Origin: Strix aluco
Taxonomy: Eukaryota > Chordata > Aves > Strigiformes > Strigidae
DNA: 64,000 nt
Assembly: GCF_031877795.1 (NCBI RefSeq)
Contig: NC_133937.1
Location: forward strand, 19,433,501 to 19,497,500
Reading direction: 5' to 3'
In this document: positions 22,294 to 32,338 of the stretch, one piece after another
How positions within the stretch are numbered: the stretch's first letter is position 1
Layout of the letters: the number at the start of each line of letters is the position of its first letter
Position numbers and translations under genes: made by a program
The notes under the pieces: model-generated
What the model was told of the DNA's origin: nothing
Seen by the model: only the letters and a program-made list of their open reading frames with translations
The model's database searches: none

Positions 22294-25200
22294 GTGAGTG
22301 CCGCGGGACGGCCCGGAGCCGCCGCCAGCCCCCCACCCCCTCGGCGGCGGGACGGGGCCGCCCGGGCTGCGGGGCGGGATGTTGCGGGGTGGGATGCTGA
22401 AGGCCAGGGGGGCTGGAGGATGCTGCGGGATGCTGCAACCTGGGATGCTGCGGGGCAGGTAATTGCAGGACACCACTGGCCTCGCGTCATGTTGGGACAC
22501 TTCTGCATGCTCAGTCACTCCCACACCCCCCTGCCCCCCCACAGTCACCCTGTGCGGTCACTGCGTCCCCTGCAGTGGTGCTGGCACGTGCCTCCCTGGC
22601 CTCACACCCCTGACAACCCCGGGATCGCATGTCCCTGTCCTGGTGTCAGCGTGGCTGATGCTTAGGCAGCACAGGAATGGCCTTGGGAGCGATGCCACCA
22701 GCCCAGGTCCTGCAGCACCAGAACTGTAACCAGCACACGGGCACCCATCCCGTGTGGTGGATGGGTGGGACGGCCAGGGGACATTTGTCCCTTGTGCTGG
22801 GGGCAGAGGCTGTGTCATCTGGGTGAGCAGCACTAGCCCACCCTTGCTGGTCCCTTCCCCAGGCCTTGGCTGTGGGACCTCAGCTGGTCACATAGGGCTG
22901 TCCTGCCCCAGCCCATTGGCACCCCTGTGCCTCTACCACAGCAGTGGTGAGCACTGGATGAGGGACTTTTCCCAAAGGTGCAGAGAGCCCCAGCATAGGT
23001 GATGGGACTTTTAGGGGTGTGGAATGGAGCAAATGCACCTATTACCATGCAGGTCGCTCTGAGAGCTTTCCCCCTATGGTATCCCCTGTACTTGTTCATG
23101 ACAAAGCCAAATGCTGACCCTGGTGCACGGAAGTCATGCTCCAAGTTTTTTCCATGGATGCCTCACGAAGCCCTGGCTGTCTCCTGTGGGTGACCCTGTG
23201 GGGCAGATGCCCCTCCAGCCCAGAGCAGCACAGGAGGGAGGTGCTGCTCATGGTCCTCACAGCCAGAGCTGCCCTGGGAGGGGGGTCTCGGGCCCTTTTT
23301 CTGGCCCCAAAAATGTCCTGTAGCTGCCTGGTGGACACCGTGTCCCTCACTGGTATGGTGGCAGGGTGAGGCAGGGCAGTTGCGTGCCCTGCTGGCCATG
23401 CCTGGGATGTAGAGCCGTGAGGGGGGACCGGGTGGGTGGGGGCACATCCTGCTGGGGGAGGGCAGTGCCATTTGTGCCTCTCTTGGCTTATTGCCCCCTC
23501 CCAGGAGGGCACAGAGGGCTGGGACAGGGGCTGCATGCTTGGGGGAGACCTGTGCTGGGAAGCAGCTGGGTGAGGGGTCTGGGGGGATGCGATACTCTTG
23601 TGGGCAGCCCTTGCGGTGGGCAGTGCTGCCCCTTGGTTCCCTCCAGCTATCCCGCTCTGTGTCCCGGCACTTCTCTGCCGGGATCATCCTTTTTGCAGCC
23701 CGGCTGTTACATGGCCAGCTCAGGCAGGAGAGGAGTTTCGTTACCGGTGTTGGGGCCTATTTTTAACCTGAGCCGTTTATGGCCGCTGGTAGCAGTGATT
23801 TGAACAGTGTAGTGCTGTCTGCTGCTGTGGCTGCCAGGCAGGAGGGCTCCTCGCTGGCTGGGGGTGCATGGGGCTGAGACCCCCATGGAGCTGAACGGGA
23901 TGTGTGTCATGAACCTCTTGTTACACTGACCAAGGTGCAGGGCTGACTCCGCAGTGAAATGCTCGATGGAGCTGATCCGCCAAAAATGCCCTGCCAACAC
24001 ACCGGCTACTTTTCCAGACTTCTTTTAGCTCCAGGCGCTGGCTGTCCAGGGGCCGGAGGAAGCACGGCAGAGCCCAGCAGCCATCGGGTGACACCCGGCA
24101 CAGCTGTAGGCTGGTGGAGAGCCCTTATGCTGGGGTGGGGGGCTCTGTGGCAAAGCAGCCTCCCAGAGCCTGAGGAGCATGGCAGCACGATGGGGAAGAG
24201 GCCCCACAGGAGCAGCCACAGCTGCAGCCACACTGAGCTGGATCAGGAGGCGACTCTCAGCGGGGATGGGGGTACCAGGCAGGGGGACCTGGTCCCAGCA
24301 AGCAGGACCTCCCTGGAGTGTGGGCTGGGCTCGTGCACTTGCTTTTCTTTCTGCTGCCTTGTAAAGGCAGGAGGTGCCACAGGGTGAGCGCTGGCCCCTG
24401 GCAGGCAGCGAGGGCTTGTACCCCCCACTCCTGCCACTGATCCCTGGGGCTGACTCAGGTGCTGGCCGGGAGGGGGGATGCAGGGAGGCGGGTGGCTGTG
24501 GTAACCCCCGTTGTTGTCTCTCCTCCAGGTACGCCATGGCACTTTCCAACAACCACATCTGCCCTGTCCACAACTGGTAAGGCTTGGGGAGGTGGCAGGG
24601 GCCATTCACCACGGACCGGCTCTGTTAAAAACCCTGCATGACGCGCTTGAACTGTGCCACGCTGTGCTGGACTACCGGGTAGCAGAGGTCCTCCCTGCAC
24701 CATCAACATGCTGAAAGCAGGGTCGGGGGCCAAGCCGGCCCTGGGAGGGGGCTGGGAATGACAGGAGATGTGGAAGCATTACGGAAGGCAGAGCCACCTT
24801 CTTCCCCAGCAGACATGGTGGTGACAGTGATGGGGCACAGTCAAGCCAGGGCATGTGTCTCCTGTCCAACCTGCAAGCGGCTTTTGGGAGCAGAGCTGCT
24901 TGGGGACTAGCTGCTGGCAGGGTTGGGCCCCGCATTTGCAAAGCAGTGAGAATGCCAGGGCCAAGAAGAGCTATCGAAAGCTGCCCTCCCTCCCCCGCCC
25001 AGGCTTGCCTGCGGTTACGGGTGCTCCGGTGAACAGTCCAGCCCTGCTGCAAACCAAACCAGGCGGGGAGAAGGAGGCCATTGAAAAAACACAGCATGGA
25101 GAAAGTATGAAAATAAATGGTCAGGGAATTACAGAGGGCCGTGTGTCTCCATGGAAAAGGTTGAGGCTTGCTTGTTGGAGGCTAAATCTGGCAGTGCCAG

Positions 25201-28200
25201 GGGGACAGGACGGTCCTGCGACAGCCGGCCACCCCATAGGCAGAGCTGCCTGCAGCACCCCGGGATAGGGGATGAGGCACAGGAGAGGCGAGGGCTGGGA
25301 AAAAAACCCTGTTTACTCTCTTGGCAACTTCTTCTACAGGGTTTTTGGCTTGTTGTGTCTCCTTAGATATCTGCCCAGAAAAATCCATGTTAGTTTAATT
25401 CTTGCTGGAGTGTTTGAAGGAGAAGGAGTCAAAAAAAAGAGCCGCTGCCATTTCCTGCCTGATGGCTGATTCTGCCCTGGGAAGAATGTGTGTGTTGGGT
25501 TGTCTCTGCCGCACAGCCAGCCCTTAATGATGAATAATGCTTCCCGGCCTCGGGCTGCTCGCTTTAAACAAAATAATAATAAAAAAACCCTCCCAAACTA
25601 AACACGGCCCCAAGAGCAGCCCTTGAGGAGGCCGTGGGGCTCCACGCTTCGCGGTTGGAAAACAAAGCCACCAGTAAATGAGGAGACTGAAAAAACACCA
25701 GAGCCCTGCCCGGCCCTTTCCAAAAAGGCCTTTTTAACCATGCACTTGCTGAGCGGCTGGAGGCGGCTGGTGGACAGCCAGGGCCAGGGGCAGGGCAGTG
25801 CTGGCCACCCCACGGCTCCCGTCCCTGCCACGGGGCTGGGGGTGTCTGAGGGGGCCCTTTGGGGCACAGGGATTTGGGCTCCCTGTTTGCAGGGTGGGGA
25901 GGGGGCCCCGCTCAGCTGTGCCAGGCAGAGGTGACGGGTGCCTGGGTGGTGCTGCAGCAAAGGGGCACCCAAAAACCTCCCACAAGTGTGTGCCGGCTCC
26001 CAGCAGAGCCAGGAGGGTGATGGGGCACGTACTGCAGGGGGGAATTTGGTTAGCGTTGTAGGCAGCAGCTGTGGTACAGGAAGGTGTCTCAGGCTGGTAA
26101 GAGCTCTGGATCCCCGGGCTTGCAGGATCCATGGCCGCAGGAGGCACTTCCAGGGCTGTGCGGTGGTTGTGGGCAGCAGACCCCTGCCCCAGCCCAGCGG
26201 CATTGGGGGCTGCTAACAGGCCCCAGAGGGATGCCCTGACACTGTGCTGGGCTCCTCAGGGCAGCCTGGGGGCTTGCTCCTGTCACGTCCTCCCCTCAGG
26301 CAGCTCCCTCCCTCCCAGGCAGGTTGGCACTGTCCTGCAGTGCTTATGGCCATGGGGGCCGTTTCCCGCTCAGCTCGGCATTCCCTCCCTGCCCGTGCAA
26401 GCCCGGAGCTGTCAGTGGCTGCGTGCCCACCCCGGGGATGTGTGGCTGGGCTGGCACACGGGTGCTCCCGCTCTTGCCTGGGGCTTGGGGCTGCAAGAAC
26501 CCCCTGAGCGCAGTCCCCTGACCCATGCACCCAGTGGGTGCGTGCAGCCCCCACCCCTCCATGACGTCTCCCTCGCAGGCAGGGACTCCAGGTGGGCAGC
26601 AGAGCCAGCAGGCAGGGGACAGGCTGTGGAAACCCAGCCATGATGCTCCCAGAGGACCCTGTTGGGCACTGGGTCACTCCCTGGAGGGGCTTGTCACCAG
26701 AGAGCAGGCGCATCCCTGGGGTTGGGCTGTGCTCGCTGGGGAGCAACTCTGCTGCCCTTGCAGGGCCTGTGGGCAGGAGGCAGGAGGGTCCCAGGCAGCA
26801 GCTCGGCTCTGCTAGCCTGTTGCTTTTCTCCCGGCAGGAATTACAATCAATCATGCGGTGTGGATGGCCCTGTCTCCTGCTGCACGCTGGACCACATCCC
26901 CCTTGTCAGGTGAGCAGCTGCAGGATGGGACGTGGGGCCAGCCAAGTGTCAGAGCCTCCCTGGGGCAACCCAGGAGTATGTCCTGGGGAGGGGGGAAGGG
27001 CTGCACCCCAGTGCCCCCTGGCTGAAGGCTCCCCGGGCCTTGCCTTGTCCCCACAGCAAGTGTGGCACCCTGCCTCCCGAGAGCTGCTTCTTCAGCCTCA
27101 TCTGCAGCCTGGGCTCCTTCATGGGTAAGTGCCTGCTGTTGGGGGAGCGGGAGCCGGGCGCCCTGTGGTGCTCACCCCTCAGCGGGGGGTAGGGGTGGGT
27201 GTGGGGGGGGCACAGGTGGCAGTAGCATGCAACAGGGCTGTGTCTCCCTCCTGCAGTCATCCTGGTGGGGCTACTGCGCTACGCCCACCTCCTGGAGCGC
27301 CTTGGGCCATCTCTCCTCAACACCCTGGGGCTGGCCGCTGGCTGGGTCTGCGCTGCTGGCCTCACCATGGTCGGCAACTTCCAGGTAAGGCATCTCCTCC
27401 GGGTGTCTCCGGGTGTAGGGGAGGCGGGAGGGGGCCTTGGCTGGAGCGGGGCAGTGGCAGCGCTCAGCAGTGTAGGATTTGGGGTGGTTGTTTTGGTCCA
27501 GCACCCCTATCCATGCACTCCTTCACCTCTACCAGCTGCTGTGCTTCCCCAGGTGCTGGGACTCATCCTTGCTTATGCACTTAGAGTTTTGGGTGCAGAT
27601 TAAGCTCTGGGTTTGGTTTAACCCTTATGCGAGACCCTCTGCACGGTCTGTCCCCTCCATGGATGCATGACCCCGCGCGGGCAGGGACGTGCCAGTGGGG
27701 CAGAGGAGCCCTGGCCAAGCTGCCGATGCTCCGGCTGCCCGGCTGTCCCGCTGGGGGTGTTTGCTGTTCGGGGGGCGATGCCAGGAAACCGGGCAGAGCC
27801 AGTGCTCACAGGGTCTGGAGCAGCCCGGGGCTTGGCGGCGCTCACCCCCACGCCTGCACTGCCAGGCACCGGCCTCCCGGCAGCTGCCTGCCCTCTGCCT
27901 GCGGCAGCCGGGCCCTTCCGCTTGGCAGGAGGCCGCTGCCGGCGCCGCCCCCCTGGGAGAAGCTTCGCTGGCCCTGATCCCCCTAGTGCCCCAGCCATGG
28001 CTCAGCGGCTCAGCTGAAGGCAGCGCTGTGACCCCGGGGAGGGGGTGCAGGCAGCCCCAGATGCGGCTCAGGGCAGAGGGCAGCCCCTGCCCCATGCCCA
28101 CGGGCACGGCAGGGCTGTCGGCCCAAGGGGCTCAGGAGCTACCACCCCACAGATGAAAGAAACAGAAGCACTTTGAGATGCCAGCAGCAGATGGTGCGTC

Positions 28201-30494
28201 CAAATCTGCTCTTCAGCCAGGAGTTGGGCACAGGGCGAGCTGCCTGGACCCACTCCTGGCACTGCCTGCACCCCTGCCTGGCACAAACCCACCCCCTGGA
28301 GCAGAGCCGTGCTGGGGGAGTGTCCCGGGGTGCTGGCACCGATGGTTTCTCCCCCACAGGTGGATCACGCCAAGGTGTTGCACTACATCGGGGCGGGGGT
28401 GGCCTTTCCCACCAGCATGCTCTTCCTGCTCCTGCAGTCCATCCTCACCTACCGCATGGCCAAAACCCGCGGGCAGTACTGGACCGGCCACTTACGTAGC
28501 ATCCTCACCGCTGTGGCCTTCCTCACCCTTGTCTTCAGTATCCTTCTGAAGGGTGTGGGGAGGAGACGGGCTGGGCTGGTGAAAGCTGGTCCTTGGCGGG
28601 GGGTATGCGCCCCACATCCTCCTTCCTTTGGTCTGGCAGTGAGGCACGGTGCCAGGAGAGGGGCTGGGCAGGGGGCTGAGGGTGAGCAGCTCGCTGCAGG
28701 CGTAGGCTGGAGGAGCAGCAGTATTGGGCTAAGGAGGGCAAGGGATGCTGGTGGGCATCTCCTGAGGCCCTGGGGTGCCCCAAACCAGCCCTGCCCTGGC
28801 TGCTGCAGCCCAGCTCTGCCACCGCTGCAGGCTCCAGCCCCACACCTTGCAGATTGGAAGGGCTGGTTAATTGTTGTGTTTTTTTTTTTTTAATAAGACA
28901 AAGGTATGTCGAGCCCTCAGCAATGCAAAGTCCATCTGAGTTACCTGTATGACAAAAGCTGAGTACAAAAGTGCTCTGTGCAGATGCCAGGTGGGCGTGT
29001 GGCAGCTCCTCTGCCAGCGGGGGCTCACCGGCACCCACCGGCTAACCTCCCTGTGGGACAAGAGACAGCTCGATGAACAGGCGCTGGGGTCTGCAAACAC
29101 CATGCTGGGGAGGGAGGGCATGGCAGCAGGTGGAGTGGAACTGGAAGAATGGTCCCGAGTGTGTGGCCGGGGAGCCAGGGGCTTATTTGAGACTGAGGTT
29201 AGGGATAAATTGGGAAATAAGGTGGTGGTTATTGGGCAAGAACGGGAAAAAGCATGCGGAGTCCATGGGTCCCAAAGAGGCTGGCTGGGGTCTGGCCAGA
29301 ATGAACAGCGCAGGAGGAGCCTGGGGGTTGCTGGCGGGCCTGGGACGGGCCAGAGAGCCCCACTGTGTCACTGCAGCAGGCAGGCAGGCCAGTCAAGGAG
29401 CTGGGAAGGGCAGGAGTGCTGGGGGGCTGTGCCAGCTGGGAGGGACAGGCAGGGCATGTAAGGACAAGGGAGACAGGACTGGTGCCTGTCTGCCATGGCC
29501 ATGCTGCTCTGTAAGCACTGGGGACTGGAAGTGGGAAGGCAGCGAACTGTGGTGGAGATGGTGTGGGGAAAGGGCTGGGACCTCTCCTGGTGGGATGTGG
29601 GGAGTGAGCAGAGGGCTCTACCCTGCGCAGGTCCGGTCCCCGCCTCTCTGGCTTTCTCAGATCTTGCTTTCACTGGCAGAAGGCAGGGTAGTGCCAAAGG
29701 CTTTACCTGGAGGGCTGGGGGATGTACCTGCCTTCTCCCCTCACCCGTGGTGGCTCTGGCAGTAGGTTTCCCTAGAGATCCCCAGTGGGGATGAGAGAAG
29801 TATAAAGAAGCAACAGCAGGACCTGGAGGAGAGGGAGTGGGCCCCCTCTCTGGGGTGAGCCAGCCGGCAGCGCAGATGGACGGGGGGGTGGTGTGAGGCT
29901 GAGGAAGAGGAGAAGGGTGTGGACAGGGTGAGGCATCTGGGCACCCAGCTTGCCCTGAGGGCTGCAGCCTGAGCTTCCCCTGCCCCAGCCTCTTCAGAAA
30001 ATCCCCGCCTGGCATCAGTCCCATGATTTACCGAGGCTGGTTTGGGCACGTGTGCCACTGCCTCACCTGTGCCGAGGCCCTCCCGTTGCTGGGGGAAGCA
30101 TGTGGGATTTCTTAGTTTTAGGGCTTGTGGTATGTTTCCTGCAGAGGAGGGCTGCTCATGGCCACCGCAGCATGCAGTGGCAGTGGGACATGGTCCTCCA
30201 TGGGGTGGTTGGGGTCCACCTGTGCTTTCCTTGACGGGAATGCCCTCAGGCGGTGTGTTCTTCATCCAGGAGAGCTTTGTGCTGCAGCACGTGGCCGCCC
30301 TGTGCGAGTGGATGTTCATCATCGATGTCCTGGTCTTCTATGGCACCTTCACCTTTGAGTTTGGGGCCATCTCCACAGACACCTTCCTGGTCCTGCTGAA
30401 AGCCAGCCGAGCCCCCAAAAGTTACAAGGGTGAGAGCAGCGTGTCCAGCACGGCCCACATCCACAGCCATGCGGAGGGCCTGGCTATGGCCTGA
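22229..30494 (+). CDS. TMEM150A-like six-helix membrane protein (DRAM/Frag1/Sfk1 family), 7 exons
   Basis: Seven GT-AG exons join into 267 residues (human TMEM150A, from memory, about 271). Features: N-terminal helix about 5-26; an extracellular loop with paired cysteines (SCGVDGPVSCC, SKCGTLPPESC) and the sequon NQS at about 41; further helices at about 72-92, 104-124, 132-157, 172-191 and 204-224; family motifs GNFQVDHAKVLHY and SGVFFIQES; FYGTFTFEFGAIS. The cytoplasmic tail ends AEGLAMA, resembling the tail of TMEM150A. I start at 22229 because MPAWGILPV matches the family N-terminus; an in-frame ATG at 22214 would add five residues. TMEM150A in mammals works with the PI4KIIIalpha complex at the plasma membrane; that role here is inference. 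It could be a relocated TMEM150A orthologue or a separate paralogue, so I give no symbol. Confidence 0.93.
22294..24528 (+). other. TMEM150A-like intron 1
   Basis: GC-rich, with direct repeats of gggatgctg/ggatgctgcggg near 22380-22456. No exon supported. Confidence 0.7.
24529..24576 (+). CDS. TMEM150A-like exon 2
   Basis: 48 nt, acceptor ctcctccag, donor ctg|gtaagg. Encodes YAMALSNNHICPVHN, end of helix 1 and start of the extracellular loop. Confidence 0.95.
24577..26837 (+). other. TMEM150A-like intron 2
   Basis: No exon supported. An AT-rich block at about 25380-25740 stands out in GC-rich surroundings: it holds ttaatgatgaataatg, an A-rich run, and the 14-bp palindrome at 25722-25735. 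Confidence 0.7.
25722..25735. repeat. 14-bp perfect palindrome AAAAAGGCCTTTTT
   Basis: Self-complementary sequence in an AT-rich island of TMEM150A-like intron 2. Confidence 0.9.
26838..26909 (+). CDS. TMEM150A-like exon 3
   Basis: 72 nt, acceptor cccggcag, donor cag|gtgagc. Encodes NYNQSCGVDGPVSCCTLDH with the NQS sequon and conserved cysteines. Confidence 0.95.
27057..27124 (+). CDS. TMEM150A-like exon 4
   Basis: 68 nt, acceptor ccccacag, donor tgg|gtaagt. Encodes KCGTLPPESCFFSLICSLG, loop end and start of helix 2. Confidence 0.95.
27257..27384 (+). CDS. TMEM150A-like exon 5
   Basis: 128 nt ending in phase 0, donor cag|gtaagg. Encodes helix 2 and helix 3 (LNTLGLAAGWVCAAGL) up to GNFQ. 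Confidence 0.95.
28360..28537 (+). CDS. TMEM150A-like exon 6
   Basis: 178 nt, acceptor cccccacag, donor tca|gtatcc. Encodes VDHAKVLHYIGAGVAFP and helix 5 (SILTAVAFLTLVF). Confidence 0.95.
28538..30249 (+). other. TMEM150A-like intron 6
   Basis: About 1.7 kb; a T-run near 28880. Nothing else recognised. Confidence 0.7.
30250..30494 (+). CDS. TMEM150A-like exon 7 (last)
   Basis: 245 nt ending in TGA. Encodes GVFFIQESFVLQH, helix 6 and a Ser/His-rich cytoplasmic tail. Confidence 0.95.
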
Positions 30495-31696
30495 CCCCCA
30501 TGGGAGGCAGGCTCATGGTGGGGACCCCCAAATCGGGCTCTGTCAGTGACTCCCCTGCCTTGAATGTCTCCAAGACCCCGGCTGCCTCGGGGTGCGTGTG
30601 TGCATGTGTGTGCACGCGTGGGTGTGCAGTGCCCTCCCCTCCTGGTGGGAGCTGCAGCTGAGGCTCCTGGGGCAGGCGATGTCCACTGCAGGAGCTGCCC
30701 CTTCCCTGCCCGTGGGGTTTGGCATCACTGCTGGGGTGCAGAGATGCCAGCCGGGTGCTGCTATCGGCAGAGCCGGGATCTGCCCCTGAGCCTCAGGGGT
30801 TCCCCATCTGAGTTGGGGGCTGTCACTGGCAATCATATAGAGGCCCCCTTCTGTAAGGGATGTGGGGGAACAGGGGGCTCACCCTCCCCTCACCACGCAA
30901 GCCTGGTGTGCTAGGGAGGGGGGGATTGCCATTTCTCCCTCTCCACAGCCATGGGTGTAGGGTTCAGCAGACCAAGCCTACCAGCTGGCCTCTGTGACTG
31001 TCAGAGGAGCCAAAAACCCAAAGTGCCTTTTCCCTTCCTTGTGAGGTGATAACAGTGCCAGTCTGTCTGCACCCCCAGTGAGGATGGCAGCAGGGGGTCT
31101 CTCCCTGCCAGCCCAGGCGTGGGTAGTGCCTTGCGCTGCTGCAGGATGACACCAGCAGCGCCAGCTGGAGTGCGCTAGCCCTCCCAGCCAGGGCTCTCGC
31201 TGCTCAGGGCCTTCCATGCCTCCAGCCAATGACTTTCCCACATTTTTTCATCTTGGAGGAGAATTGCTGAGGCATTTCCGTGCTCCCTGGTGGTCAACTA
31301 GGTTAGGAAATGGGTCTCTGCGTTTACTGTCCTGCTGGGGATGTCCTGCAAGCACAGCGCCCGCAGAGCAGCGGATTTCCCCTCCATGGCGCTGTAAACC
31401 TAAGCTGTCCCAGCGGGCAGCCTGTGTGCCCCAGCCCCAGTCTCCCAGCCCGGCGGTGGGCTACTACCAGCCCTCCACCTGGGGAGCTCAGGCACAGAGA
31501 GGGCAAGCACTTCTGTAGGAACAGGGGAAGCCCGCGCCCCGTTCTGCTGGGACTCCCAAATCCGTCCTCCGGTGCCTTCCCCAGGGTTCAGCCCAGCCAG
31601 CGCCTGCCTGCTGAGAGCATGTCCCGCCCAGCCCCAGCCTCCCGGGCAGGGCGCTGGGGTGGAGGGGTGGGGTGTAGAGGGGGATGAATGCATCTG

Positions 31697-31745
31697 TATG
31701 TGTGTGTGTGTATATAGATCTACATATATATACATATATATATAA
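31697..31745 (+). repeat. TG/TA dinucleotide microsatellite
   Basis: tgtgtgtgtg passing into atatat runs, interrupted by agatctac. Confidence 0.85.
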
Positions 31746-31943
31746 ATTTCCCTCGTCCCTGGAGAGGGGCATGTGCTGCTGCTGTGTGCATTGATCAGGT
31801 TGGGCTTCCTGATTTGCCCACCTTTTCAAAATCGGCCTATAAATCCACCAGTATATGTAGTTCGAAGAGGAGCATTTCTGACTTTTATATCTAATATATG
31901 TTTAAAAAATATATATATAAAGAGAGAACAGTGAATTTACAAT

Positions 31944-31949
31944 AATAAA
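31944..31949 (+). terminator. Poly(A) signal AATAAA of the TMEM150A-like gene
   Basis: AATAAA inside aataataaaag, the only canonical signal in the AT-rich end of this UTR. Assignment to this gene is by position. Confidence 0.65.
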
Positions 31950-32250
31950 AGTGAAAATCAGCCGAGGATGAGGCAGACCATCCTTCCCCGCAGCTCAGGA
32001 CTGGGGTAGCAACCAACTTTGGGGCCAGGGTCCAAAGGGACGGGGGACGAAGGGTCTTGTGGGTCTCGGGGGACAGCGGTGACCCCGGGGCTCTGTTCCC
32101 TGCTCCGAGTGTCAGGCAGGTGGAAGAGAAGCGCCTTCACCCGGGACGCAGCAGCCTGGAGTCGCACCCGGGGGTACCCCGGCCCCCCCTGCCGTTGTCC
32201 CCGCCGGGGCGGAGCCGGGCCCGGGAAGCCCCGGGAGGCGGAGCCGGGCC

Positions 32251-32260
32251 GGGACTTTCC
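32251..32260 (+). promoter_or_regulatory. Canonical kappaB site GGGACTTTCC (distal)
   Basis: Exact 10-bp match to the classical NF-kappaB site, 78 bp before the donor at 32339. Confidence 0.75.
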
Positions 32261-32338
32261 CGGGGCCGCGGCCGGGGCGAGGCGGCCGGGCCGGGGCCGG
32301 GGCCGGGGCCGGGGCCGGGGCCGGGGCCGGGGCTGGAG
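32261..32338 (+). other. NFKB2: Candidate NFKB2 non-coding first exon (5' end not determinable)
   Basis: Ends at a near-consensus donor ctggag|gtaagc. The left edge is nominal because no transcription start can be read from sequence. It would splice to the acceptor before 36637. Confidence 0.45.
32293..32332 (+). repeat. GGGGCC hexanucleotide repeat (6 full units plus GGGG)
   Basis: Seven G4 runs separated by CC, at 32293, 32299, 32305, 32311, 32317, 32323 and 32329. The repeat ends six bases before a splice donor. Confidence 0.95.

Larger units (their letters stand above)
21500..22420 (+). promoter_or_regulatory. CpG island over the 5' end of the TMEM150A-like gene
   Basis: Dense CpG and GC-box-like runs (ggggcgggg near 21995) end at the first coding exon. 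No TATA box seen. A period-5 repeat at 22004-22038 lies about 190 bp before the start codon. The large open frames on both strands here come from the absence of A/T-rich stop codons. Confidence 0.75.
30495..31965 (+). other. Probable 3' UTR of the TMEM150A-like gene
   Basis: About 1.45 kb from stop codon to a poly(A) signal. It contains a TG then TA dinucleotide tract (about 31697-31745) and a second TA-rich patch (about 31890-31920). Confidence 0.65.

Noticed and set aside
21461-22665. Open frames of 220-390 codons on both strands
   Set aside because: They overlap each other in several frames, are Gly/Pro/Arg/Ala-rich and lie in a CpG island where stop codons are rare. Only the short TMEM150A-like exon 1 frame has family support.
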